Shown here: piece after piece, positions 1-7,887 of the stretch
How the letters are laid out: each line of letters starts with the position of its first letter
Numbering within the stretch: position 1 is the first letter of the stretch
Source: a virus
Strand: one strand, 5' to 3'
IMG/VR virus record: IMGVR_UViG_3300046167_000360
Span: 1-27,438 of that record
DNA: 27,438 nucleotides
The notes under the pieces: generated by a model
Seen by the model: only the letters and a program-made list of their open reading frames with translations
What the model was told of the DNA's origin: nothing
The model's database searches: none
Made by a program: the position numbers and the translations under genes

Positions 1-171
1 GGCACAACTGACGTTGAAATACAGCCGCCATTACGCGCTGATGCTAGTAGTGCTACAGTCGATTTTACACAGCCTTTAGGAACATGGAGACTTGCTACTA
101 ACGATGTGAATTGGTCTACCGGTACAAGCCAGTTAACACCATTTACCTTTGCTTGCGTTGAGGTTATCTAA
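1..171 (+). CDS. Phage tail protein, C-terminal end (partial)
   Basis: The first frame is open from base 1 to a TAA at 169-171 and gives 56 residues, so the start lies outside the window. The fragment contains the phrase IQPPLRADASSATVDF and then a short beta-rich end. Such a PPLR phrase near the C-terminus is familiar from small minor tail proteins that lie between tape measure and tail tip in siphoviruses and gene transfer agents. The stop codon overlaps the ATG of the next gene (TAATGA), which suggests translational coupling. The assignment rests on position and this one motif, so the exact role (distal tail or tip assembly) is open. Confidence 0.6.
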   Translation, partial: GTTDVEIQPPLRADASSATVDFTQPLGTWRLATNDVNWSTGTSQLTPFTFACVEVI

Positions 172-763
172 TGAGTAGAGGGACTTCATGCCGATATGGA
201 GACAGCAGTTGAAAATACTGTTGTCAGACCTTTCTTACTTATCGACTTAGAGTTTAGTTCACCTATTTACCTTTGGTCAGGTTATGGCGATTTAAACTAT
301 GCACAGCACTGACTATCTTGGTGTTGGTGAGTTGCTAGGATTTAACGCTATAGAAGAATCGCAAGACTTAGGTGCTAAAGGGATTACTATCAACCTATCT
401 GGTATCAATGGCACAACCCTGCTCACTAAAGCACTAACAGAAGAATATCAAGGTAAAGAGGTTACAATTAAACTTGGCATATTCGATAGCTTCGGAGATA
501 TACACAATACACCTGTTACTATCTTTTCAGGTTTTATGGATGTTTTAACTATTGATGAGGGTGGAGAAACATCTACTATTAATCTTTCTGTAGAAAACAA
601 GCTAATTCAGTTAGGCAGAAGCAAGACCAGAAGATATAACAGTGCAGACCAACGTGCAGACCACCCAACAGATGAGGGTTTTGATTACGTTGCAAGCATT
701 GCAGAAAAAGACATCACATGGGGCGGAGAGACTATCAAGCCAGCATCACAGCAAGCTAAGTAA
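171..763 (+). CDS. DUF2163-like tail protein, apparently broken by two frameshifts
   Basis: The likely start is the ATG at 171, which overlaps the upstream stop. It reads MSRG and then leaves the frame. One extra base near 183 restores a frame reading LHADMETAVENTVVRPFLL, and that frame reaches TGA at 310-312 after LYLWSGYGDL-type residues (YLWSGYGDLNYAQH). A second extra base between 301 and 310 leads into the longest intact piece, 299-763, which begins TDYLGVGELLGFNAIEE. The pieces joined in this way read like one DUF2163-type tail protein, a family adjacent to the tip hub in gene transfer agents and many siphoviruses. The joined product would be about 196 residues, short for DUF2163. The breaks could be sequencing or assembly errors, a dead gene or, less likely, recoding. 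I see no convincing slippery site. Confidence 0.6.
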
Positions 764-781
764 TAACTACAGGGGAAAGGC

Positions 782-1231
782 ATGGAATATCGAGAGGAAT
801 CTTACACCAACATCAAAGATGATATTAAGCCGCTAATCGAACAACACTGGAAACAGATTGCAGTAAACAAAGACAAGATTAAGTTGAACCCTGACTGGGA
901 TGAGTATCAAAGACTGTACTTTGCAGGTAATCTAAAGATATTCACAGCCAGAGACAATAGTGAGTTAGTTGGCTATTTTATAGCTGTAGTATCAAGAAAC
1001 ATACACTACAAAGATCACCTGTTTGCCAACAACGATGTGATATATGTTAGACCAGACAAACGCGCTGGCATGACAGGATTTAAGCTAATCAAATACGCAG
1101 AAAGCAGATTAAAAGAGATGGGTGTTAGTGTAATTAATATAAACACTAAAGTTCATGCGCCTTTTGATAGTTTAATGGATCGAATGGGTTATAATCTGAT
1201 TGAGCGTTTATATTCTAAATATATAGGTTAA
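782..1231 (+). CDS. GNAT-like acetyltransferase of phage tail region
   Basis: This is a 149-residue protein with a strong ribosome-binding site (AGGGGAAAGG) just before the ATG. Residues 85-110 hold the acetyl-CoA-binding signature of the GNAT fold: a beta strand VIYVRPDKR, the turn RAGMTG at 94-99, and then a helix. The C-terminus MGYNLIERLYSKYI is typical of the last strand of small GNAT enzymes. The family transfers an acetyl group from acetyl-CoA to an amine. The substrate is unknown here. The gene sits inside the tail-tip operon, between the DUF2163-like protein and the hub protein. GNAT-like genes are known among virion genes of several phages, where the role (virion protein modification, host modification or purely structural) is mostly unresolved. 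Confidence 0.72.
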   Translation: MEYREESYTNIKDDIKPLIEQHWKQIAVNKDKIKLNPDWDEYQRLYFAGNLKIFTARDNSELVGYFIAVVSRNIHYKDHLFANNDVIYVRPDKRAGMTGFKLIKYAESRLKEMGVSVININTKVHAPFDSLMDRMGYNLIERLYSKYIG

Positions 1232-1233
1232 TT

Positions 1234-3954
1234 ATGGCAGTAGCGGCATTTTCAGCATTAACTTCAACTCTATTAGCAGGGGCGACTGGTGTCACTCTTT
1301 TCGGCACAACAATGTTTGGTATGCAAGCATTTCTTGCTATGACTGCTACCTTTGCTGTATTAGGTGCGGTTAGTCGCTCCCTATTTGGTCAGCCTGAATT
1401 GAATACTATGGATGGCATTAACTTTAATGTGCGCGATCCAGCAAGCACCAGAAAGATAGTCTATGGCACTGCACGAGTAGGCGGCACGATTGTATTCTTT
1501 AACACCAGTGATACTAACAACAACTATCTACACATGGTTATTGCTGTTGCGGGGCATGAGATAGAAAGTTTTGAAGAAGTATATTTTGGTGATGAAAAGG
1601 TTTGGGATGGTGGAAGCTACCTTAACGACTGGGATGACCACTGCTTACTTAGCTTTCACGATGGCTCACAGACTACAGCAGACAGCACCTTAGTCAATGC
1701 GGCAACTGGCTGGTCTGCAGATCACAAGTTATTAGATACAGCCTACATCTACGCGCGCTTAGACTACGACAGGGCAAAATATGTATCTGGCGTACCTAAT
1801 ATTTCATGTGTAATTAAGGGCAAGAAAGTATACGACCCAAGAACAACTACAACAGTTTGGTCTGATAACCCTGCGCTTATTCTTAATGACTATCTAAAAG
1901 ACACTAAGTATGGTCTAGGCGAGTCAGCATCTAAGATAGATACCACTGCGCTAACTACTGCGGCCAATATATGCGATGAAAATATGCCTATTGGCGGTGG
2001 GAGCAATCAGAAAAAGTACACTTGCGATGGCGTGTTAGATACCGCTTCAAGCATCAAGTCTAACGTAGAAAACATCTTAACAAGCATGATGGGTAGCCTA
2101 CACTGGTCAGATGGCAAGTTTTATATACTTGCTCAAAAATATGTTACGCCTGTTGCAGATGCTATCGATGAAGATGTAATTGTTGCACCTATCAAAGTAT
2201 CTACTAAGCGTAGCAGATCATCTTTGTATAACTCAGTTAAAGGTAAGTTTGTATCTACTGAGAATAACTACGTTGTAGCTGATTACCCGACACAGTCTGT
2301 TGCACAATACGTCACAGATGATGGCGAGGAGTTAGCACTTGATTTAACCCTACCAATGACTACTGAGAACAAGCGAGCGCAGAGAATAGCTTATCTGACT
2401 ATGAAGAAGTCTAGACTACAGATGAGCATTAATATGCAACTTAATCTGTCTGGCTTAAAGTACAAGGTTGGCGACAATGTTAAGGTTGTTAATTCACGCT
2501 TTGGTTGGACTACTGGTAGCCCTAAGATATTCGAGATAACCAATCTACGAATTGTGCCTGATCCTGAGAGAGGCATCTTAGTTGAGATAGATGCTGTAGA
2601 GAATGAAGATGTAGATGACTGGACTGGCACTAGCGCAGGGAGCTTTGTTGTACCTACTGCACCTGACGTTTATACAGGTACAGAAGTTGTTGCTCCGACC
2701 AACATGAAAGTTTACGGCTTTGACAAAAGCACACGTAGAGGCGTTAAAAAAGTTAAGATTGTTTGGGATGGTGTAGAAGAAGCTGATGGCGCAACACCAT
2801 ACGAGCCATATTTTAAGCAGTATGTTATAGATGTTAAGTCAAGCCACGCTAAGTACGATGTTACACACTACACAAGAACACTCAACCAGCTAGTGGATAT
2901 ATACAGCACAGGTAAGCATAAGCATACAACTGTCGAAGTTCGCGCAGAAAACATACGAGGATATTTGAGTCAGCCTTTAGTTAGCGCAGAACTAAAAAGC
3001 CAAACCATATATCCAGAAGAACCATTAGAGCCAACACTTACTTTCTACGGCACACAGGCTACACCAACGGAAGAATATTTAACACAGCTAGTGAGAGATC
3101 ATGGTGTTCAAGTTGTCAATGGACTAGAAATATTATACGTTCAAGTTGATGGCAACAATGACCCTGTAAACTCAGCAGAATATGAGTTCACAACAGAAAA
3201 CTTTATTATCAATAGAACTACAGACGATTTAGCAGAAGAAGTAGATATATCTGATTTGCCAGAGCTACTAACTAATGGAACATTTAGCGACACATCAGCT
3301 TGGATTTTACCTGATAATCCGCAATGGGAAATAACAGGCGGCAAATTAGTCTACGACAACCCCCCTAATGGTGCTGGTTTTATATGGCAAGATGTGCAGA
3401 CAGATACGATAGGTAATCACACTGCATCATTTAATATTTTATCGTTAACAGGCACTGTAGCACTATCTATTTATGAAAATGGAGTCTCTATTGCCACAGA
3501 ATATTACACGACTACAGGCGTCAAGACTTTAGACTTTACAAGTCAAAACAGAAACCTACAATTTGCTATTGTAAGATTCTCACCAAGTACATTTGCGGCA
3601 GAAATTGACACAGCATCACTAAAAGCTAAATTAGATGATGCAGTACAAGAATATACTTTGTTTCTACCTGAAAGCGTTACTGAGACTGTTACTTTTGCAC
3701 ATACTGAAACAGACAAAGATGGCGTACCTGCAACTGGAGTGACAGAAACATACACAGGATTTACTGGGACAAATCTAACTGATGCTGGTCGTAAATATGT
3801 TAAAGTTAAGCTAGAAAGAAGCACAGCTAATGTTGGCTTTTCACAATTAAAAACAACGGTTACTGCATCTTGGACAGTAACAGGATCTGGTATAGGCGAT
3901 GTAGTGAAGCAAGCAGAAGCAGAGATATTTTTAACAGCGAGGGTAATATCGTGA
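1234..3954 (+). CDS. Tail tip hub / host-specificity protein (J-like) with CBM-like insert
   Basis: This 906-residue protein starts two bases after the preceding stop. Residues 5-50 are hydrophobic and glycine/alanine-rich, as is common at the N-terminus of central tail hub proteins. Residues 55-300 read like the hub core of lambda J and gene-transfer-agent tip proteins (RKIVYGTARVGGTIVFF near 73-89). Residues 480-590 look like a fibronectin-III-type domain. Residues about 678-798 begin LLTNGTFSDTSAWIL and continue with WEITGGKL, which resembles a galactose-binding-like or CBM4/9-type sandwich domain inserted near the C-terminus. The protein should close the tail tip and contact the host surface. 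The next gene overlaps its end (GTGA). Fold assignments are by pattern, and length and context support the hub call. Confidence 0.75.
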   Translation: MAVAAFSALTSTLLAGATGVTLFGTTMFGMQAFLAMTATFAVLGAVSRSLFGQPELNTMDGINFNVRDPASTRKIVYGTARVGGTIVFFNTSDTNNNYLHMVIAVAGHEIESFEEVYFGDEKVWDGGSYLNDWDDHCLLSFHDGSQTTADSTLVNAATGWSADHKLLDTAYIYARLDYDRAKYVSGVPNISCVIKGKKVYDPRTTTTVWSDNPALILNDYLKDTKYGLGESASKIDTTALTTAANICDENMPIGGGSNQKKYTCDGVLDTASSIKSNVENILTSMMGSLHWSDGKFYILAQKYVTPVADAIDEDVIVAPIKVSTKRSRSSLYNSVKGKFVSTENNYVVADYPTQSVAQYVTDDGEELALDLTLPMTTENKRAQRIAYLTMKKSRLQMSINMQLNLSGLKYKVGDNVKVVNSRFGWTTGSPKIFEITNLRIVPDPERGILVEIDAVENEDVDDWTGTSAGSFVVPTAPDVYTGTEVVAPTNMKVYGFDKSTRRGVKKVKIVWDGVEEADGATPYEPYFKQYVIDVKSSHAKYDVTHYTRTLNQLVDIYSTGKHKHTTVEVRAENIRGYLSQPLVSAELKSQTIYPEEPLEPTLTFYGTQATPTEEYLTQLVRDHGVQVVNGLEILYVQVDGNNDPVNSAEYEFTTENFIINRTTDDLAEEVDISDLPELLTNGTFSDTSAWILPDNPQWEITGGKLVYDNPPNGAGFIWQDVQTDTIGNHTASFNILSLTGTVALSIYENGVSIATEYYTTTGVKTLDFTSQNRNLQFAIVRFSPSTFAAEIDTASLKAKLDDAVQEYTLFLPESVTETVTFAHTETDKDGVPATGVTETYTGFTGTNLTDAGRKYVKVKLERSTANVGFSQLKTTVTASWTVTGSGIGDVVKQAEAEIFLTARVIS

Positions 3955-4838
3955 GTTGGTCACAAAAGAAAAGTAAGCTCAGTGGCAACACTATTATTGA
4001 TGGCACTATAGAGGGCGATCAGTTAGCAGACGATACAGTTACTTTTGCTAAATTAAATGGCGTTAAAGATGAAGATGATTTCGCATCTAATAGCAATACT
4101 TCCCTAGCTACTCAGCAGTCTATTAAGGCTTATGTTGATGGTTTGTTAGATAAAAAAGAAACGCAATATGGTGCGGCACATGATAGTCTAAACATGAGCT
4201 TGAACACATCACATCAAACAGTACACACAACATACAAAACGCTACCATATACAGAAAAAAGACTGCAAACGGCTAAGTTTCAGGTTTCCATGCAGAGTGG
4301 TTCTAGCACATTTAGAAATGATACTCAATTTTATATAACAGTGACTAAGCCATCTACAACTACAGCATATTCTATTGGAACGGCAACATATTTAAGCAAC
4401 CCGTTCCAGTATGTGCATCGAATTACCTTTGATGGGGATATAACAGACAAGTTAACTGTTGGTGGATCTATAGGTCTTAATCTAGATTCATCATCATATT
4501 TTGCCGATAGAGGCGTAAGAGGATTTTATTACCAGCAAAGTAGTGATTATACAGTTGTTGAATACAGTTCATACCCAAGTGCAATAGTTTCATCGGGATC
4601 GCCTGTTGAAGTTTTTTTTGATCCTTTCCATTGGCTTGTCGCTGGCACAGATGTAAATGTAGAACTTTTCAATATTGATTTGCCGTATAGCCAACAGCAG
4701 GGAGTGTTTACAATAGAAGCTAGGTTAGGATATTTTAGCCAAGCATCGAGCTACAAGCTGAGAGGAAAAGAGCTAACATCAGGCGATGTGGTTACAATAA
4801 ATAAATTAGACCACACTCTAAAAGTGAGGAAGCTGTAA
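3951..4838 (+). CDS. Tail fibre protein
   Basis: I place the start at the GTG at 3951, because it overlaps the hub stop as GTGA and has GAGGG about eight bases upstream. An upstream in-frame ATG at 3870 lies wholly inside the hub gene and lacks such a site. The product is 295 residues. It opens with QKKSKLSGNTIIDGTIEGDQ and carries the phrase TSLATQQSIKAYVDGL at residues 50-65, a frequent hinge motif in the stems of marine phage fibres. The remainder is serine/threonine-rich and beta-rich without recognisable enzyme motifs. It probably attaches to the hub and forms a trimeric side fibre or its base. The receptor is unknown. Confidence 0.7.
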   Translation: MSWSQKKSKLSGNTIIDGTIEGDQLADDTVTFAKLNGVKDEDDFASNSNTSLATQQSIKAYVDGLLDKKETQYGAAHDSLNMSLNTSHQTVHTTYKTLPYTEKRLQTAKFQVSMQSGSSTFRNDTQFYITVTKPSTTTAYSIGTATYLSNPFQYVHRITFDGDITDKLTVGGSIGLNLDSSSYFADRGVRGFYYQQSSDYTVVEYSSYPSAIVSSGSPVEVFFDPFHWLVAGTDVNVELFNIDLPYSQQQGVFTIEARLGYFSQASSYKLRGKELTSGDVVTINKLDHTLKVRKL

Positions 4839-5041
4839 TGAAAGTTGGCAAATTTGTTTTGAATAGTGATGGTGTTGTAGAAGAAGTGCCTAATGACGAA
4901 TCATATGGAACATGGGCGGAAGCGTTTGATGTTGCGCGCGCATTGCAAAATGATACTATTGATGACGACAGTGTTGTTGATATATTTGTTGCCGCAGAAA
5001 CATCGCCCACAACTTATGTTATTAAAAGCATATTAGAGTAG
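4838..5041 (+). CDS. Small acidic hypothetical protein, tail module
   Basis: This 67-residue acidic protein has an ATG that overlaps the last base of the fibre stop (TAATG), so it is translated with the fibre. It has no signal peptide, membrane segment or motif that I recognise. Residues 19-40 are acidic and helix-prone (ESYGTWAEAFDVARAL). Small proteins beside fibre genes often are fibre assembly chaperones or minor virion proteins. That is only a guess from position. Confidence 0.6.
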   Translation: MKVGKFVLNSDGVVEEVPNDESYGTWAEAFDVARALQNDTIDDDSVVDIFVAAETSPTTYVIKSILE

Positions 5042-5059
5042 CGAATGATATAATCGCTA
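5039..5059 (+). promoter_or_regulatory. Extended -10 promoter inside a 6-bp inverted repeat
   Basis: TGATATAAT at 5046-5054 is a perfect extended -10 element. It is enclosed by the inverted repeat TAGCGA (5039-5044) and TCGCTA (5054-5059). I see no good -35 hexamer, as expected for extended -10 promoters. It lies 27 bases before the next gene and shares TGATATRATCGCT with the early promoter at 13621. The repeat could be an operator or could put a hairpin at the 5' end of the transcript. Confidence 0.5.
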
Positions 5060-5080
5060 GATACATAACTGGAGAACAAC

Positions 5081-5431
5081 ATGACAGCCGCAAAATACGA
5101 TCTTGAAATAGATCAGGGTTCTAGTTTCAGCACATCTATAACAGTGAATGAAAACAATAGCCCAAAAAACCTGACTGGATTTGGTGCTAGAGCGCAAATG
5201 CGCCCATCTATAGATTCGCCTGACAACCAAAAAACTGATTTCACTTTTGATCTTACAAGCGCAAGCACTGGAATCATTATTATGAAGTTGTCGCATACAG
5301 TGAGTACATCTTTAACTTCTGGAGTTTATTTCTATGATTTAGAAATATTTGAGGGCGATGCAGGAAGCGAAACTTCTGTAACGAGACTTATGCAAGGTAA
5401 AGTAACTATTAACCCAGAGGTTACGCGATAA
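5081..5431 (+). CDS. Baseplate/fibre-adaptor-like beta protein
   Basis: This is a 116-residue protein with GGAG upstream of its ATG. It reads AAKYDLEIDQGSSFSTSITV at the start and ends VTRLMQGKVTINPEVTR. This pattern (polymer-like beta domain, 'YDLEIDQGSSF', 'SGVYFYDLEI', 'G.VTI.PEVTR') is common in short phage structural proteins just before a large fibre gene. They resemble the N-terminal domain of baseplate upper proteins. It overlaps the following fibre gene by one base (TAATG), so the two are probably co-translated and assembled together. No enzymatic motif is visible. Confidence 0.6.
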   Translation: MTAAKYDLEIDQGSSFSTSITVNENNSPKNLTGFGARAQMRPSIDSPDNQKTDFTFDLTSASTGIIIMKLSHTVSTSLTSGVYFYDLEIFEGDAGSETSVTRLMQGKVTINPEVTR

Positions 5432-7887
5432 TGACTATTACTGTATCTGTCACTAAAGATGTCACAGACCTTTCGGTTACTGACACTGAAACAAGCCTAA
5501 CTATTACTCCTAGCACGATTGAGCTAGGCGTAGTTAATGTTGCATTTAGTCAGGCTAGTTCAGCAGATGCAATTAGTTCAGATGCTACTGGTTACATTAC
5601 AGCGACTACAGTGCAAGGCGCATTAGATGAAATAGGTGCTGACCCACAATTTACTACTACCCTAAAAAATAAGTTAGATGATATAGAAGAGGAAGCTAAC
5701 AAACTTACTGCAGGTAGTAATGTAAATATCTCTGAGGGTGCTATTAACGCTGATGTATTAGGTGCATTACAAGCCGGTCAAAACATATCTATATCAGAAA
5801 CAGGTGAAATATCTGCAAGCGCAGTAAGCCTGACTGATGTTTACACTGCGACTAACGAAGATGAGCATTTAGACTTAGACCCTACACCAAATCAGGGTGA
5901 TGTTGTTATTCGTACTGACGAAAACAAGACCTATATTCACAATGGCGGCACATCAAACACAATGGCTGACTACACAGAGTTGGCAACAACTGGTGGCGTA
6001 AATTCAATTAATGGTGCAACAGGCGTTGTTTCTTTTGGCAAATCTAATCTAAGTGATTATGCGGCTAATGAGTTTATAGATTGGACTGTAAGTCAGGCGC
6101 AAGACATTCACGCTGGCAACTACACAAATACTACATATAGTGCTGGCTCAAATATAACCATAAATGAAAATAATCAAATAAGCTCTACTGGTGGCGGCAC
6201 AACTAACACTGCTGGCGATGGCATTAACATTGACGATGGTGCGATTAGCCTTAATACAGATTATTTATATGACACTATTAAATTTTCTTTTACAGGAGCA
6301 AATGCAGACAGTGGGGTATATGTAAGAACTGCACCAGATATATATAACCCCTCAGGAATAGATTTTCATGGATTATATGTTTATCTCGATGACCCAAGAG
6401 AAGATACAGATGTAAAATTATTAGCTGGATTTACTGTAGATGAATTTTTTGTAAGTGGTCGAGTTAATGTTAATGAGGCACTTAGGATAGATAATGAAAC
6501 CGCATTGATTACTACTCCGCAAAATAGCTCAGACTATTCAGCCACAACTAAAATAAAACTAGGCGATGTCGTTTTTTGTAAAGATAGAAGTTTAAATGAC
6601 AACAGCAAAAATATAGCTAATACAAAGTATGTTGATGCGGCTGTTGCAGACCTAGAGCAACACGTTGAGCCTTTACCCACTTTCACAGATACTAGATATG
6701 GTGGTTATTTATACTACAATCAAAATGATGCATTAGAGTGGAGAAAGCCTAACATCAATGTTTATGCAACTACACCAGTTGCAGATAATGAAGTAGATTT
6801 TTATGTAGCTGATTCACATATGCAGTTTCAAAGTTTTGGTGATTTAGGCGTACCTTTAACAATACAGGGCGGCACTGGTGTAACAGTAACGCAAACTGGC
6901 GGTAACGGATGTACGATTTCTGCAAACCCTGATGGCTTGCCAGATCAGACAGAAGCAGTTGACAACTACGTTCTGACTAGTGAATACAATGCTTCAGCTG
7001 GTGAAGGCACTGCTGTATGGACTGAATTAACGACAGCCGTATTACCTGACCAAACAGCCGCTAATAATAAATATTTAAAAAGCGTTAATGGAACAGCAAC
7101 TTGGGAAGGGGTTGATGCATTCCCTGACCAAACAGATAACTCTGGTAAGTTTCTAACTACAAATGGAACTTTAACAAGTTGGGCAGAAGTAGATGCCTTA
7201 CCTGCGCGAACCGCAGAAACAGATGGTCAGTTTTTAGCAAGTGATGGCGATGGAAATTCATATTGGGCAGAAACACAAACTAATATTCCTACGCAGTCTA
7301 GCCATACTGGTAAGTTTTTAACAACAGATGGCAATAGTCTAAGCTGGTCTACAATTAATACAGCAGGACAAACTGGTAATATAACATTTAGCTCTAGCAC
7401 TATAAGTTCATCTGACACTGATACTGTAACCATTGGCGATAAGTTATTATGTAATGACACTATATCTGCCGAAGATATTAGCCTCAACAGCGCAGGTACT
7501 CCGAGCGTTATTAGCACATCTAGCTACAATATTACTGCACCAGATGGCGTATATTTCAATGGCTGTGCCGCGCCAGTTAGACAGTTTTTTGTAGAAATAC
7601 CCAAGTATGGAAGTGATAACGACATATTGTATATTCAAAATGGAATTACAGTCCGATGGCGCACTGATGGTTCAAGTGAGCATTATGTATCTATAGCTTG
7701 CTTTAATGCAGGTTATAATAATAATAATGCTTTTGTTGAATGCAGTCTTGTGCAAACATATAGCCAAAGCGACCCAGAAATAAGTTTTTATACTAGAGCC
7801 GATGACGAATTTGCATCAACTTTTAAAACTTTTTTTAGCGATAGATTTTTTGAAGGTCGTTTGATGGTTAAAATTTATGAGTTATAA
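5431..7887 (+). CDS. Large tail fibre protein with LPDQT repeats
   Basis: This 818-residue protein is rich in Thr, Ser, Asn and Gly. Residues 50-90 carry the stem phrases TGYITATTVQGALDEI and TTTLKNKLDDIEEEAN, typical of fibre N-terminal shafts. Residues 95-290 hold several NITI/INADGAI-type beta repeats. Residues 503-644 hold five degenerate repeats beginning LPDQT or similar. Residues 645-818 form a beta-rich tip that is probably the receptor-binding part. It is likely a homotrimeric fibre. It overlaps the protease gene downstream by 11 bases, so fibre and protease are made from one message. The receptor cannot be read from the sequence. Confidence 0.75.
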   Translation: MTITVSVTKDVTDLSVTDTETSLTITPSTIELGVVNVAFSQASSADAISSDATGYITATTVQGALDEIGADPQFTTTLKNKLDDIEEEANKLTAGSNVNISEGAINADVLGALQAGQNISISETGEISASAVSLTDVYTATNEDEHLDLDPTPNQGDVVIRTDENKTYIHNGGTSNTMADYTELATTGGVNSINGATGVVSFGKSNLSDYAANEFIDWTVSQAQDIHAGNYTNTTYSAGSNITINENNQISSTGGGTTNTAGDGINIDDGAISLNTDYLYDTIKFSFTGANADSGVYVRTAPDIYNPSGIDFHGLYVYLDDPREDTDVKLLAGFTVDEFFVSGRVNVNEALRIDNETALITTPQNSSDYSATTKIKLGDVVFCKDRSLNDNSKNIANTKYVDAAVADLEQHVEPLPTFTDTRYGGYLYYNQNDALEWRKPNINVYATTPVADNEVDFYVADSHMQFQSFGDLGVPLTIQGGTGVTVTQTGGNGCTISANPDGLPDQTEAVDNYVLTSEYNASAGEGTAVWTELTTAVLPDQTAANNKYLKSVNGTATWEGVDAFPDQTDNSGKFLTTNGTLTSWAEVDALPARTAETDGQFLASDGDGNSYWAETQTNIPTQSSHTGKFLTTDGNSLSWSTINTAGQTGNITFSSSTISSSDTDTVTIGDKLLCNDTISAEDISLNSAGTPSVISTSSYNITAPDGVYFNGCAAPVRQFFVEIPKYGSDNDILYIQNGITVRWRTDGSSEHYVSIACFNAGYNNNNAFVECSLVQTYSQSDPEISFYTRADDEFASTFKTFFSDRFFEGRLMVKIYEL
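6937..7362 (+). repeat. Five degenerate 26-35-residue fibre repeats
   Basis: Five tandem units encode residues 503-644 of the large fibre. They start LPDQT, LPDQT, FPDQT, LPART and IPTQS, and are 35, 26, 26, 29 and 26 residues long. The shared pattern is P-x-Q-T, about five variable residues, then KFLTTNG or a variant, then a Trp. Unit-length variation points to shaft growth by duplication. Confidence 0.75.

Noticed and set aside
7710-7730. Short run of AAT triplets in the large fibre, possibly phase-variable.
   Set aside because: A triplet repeat would not change the reading frame, and the run is only about four units.
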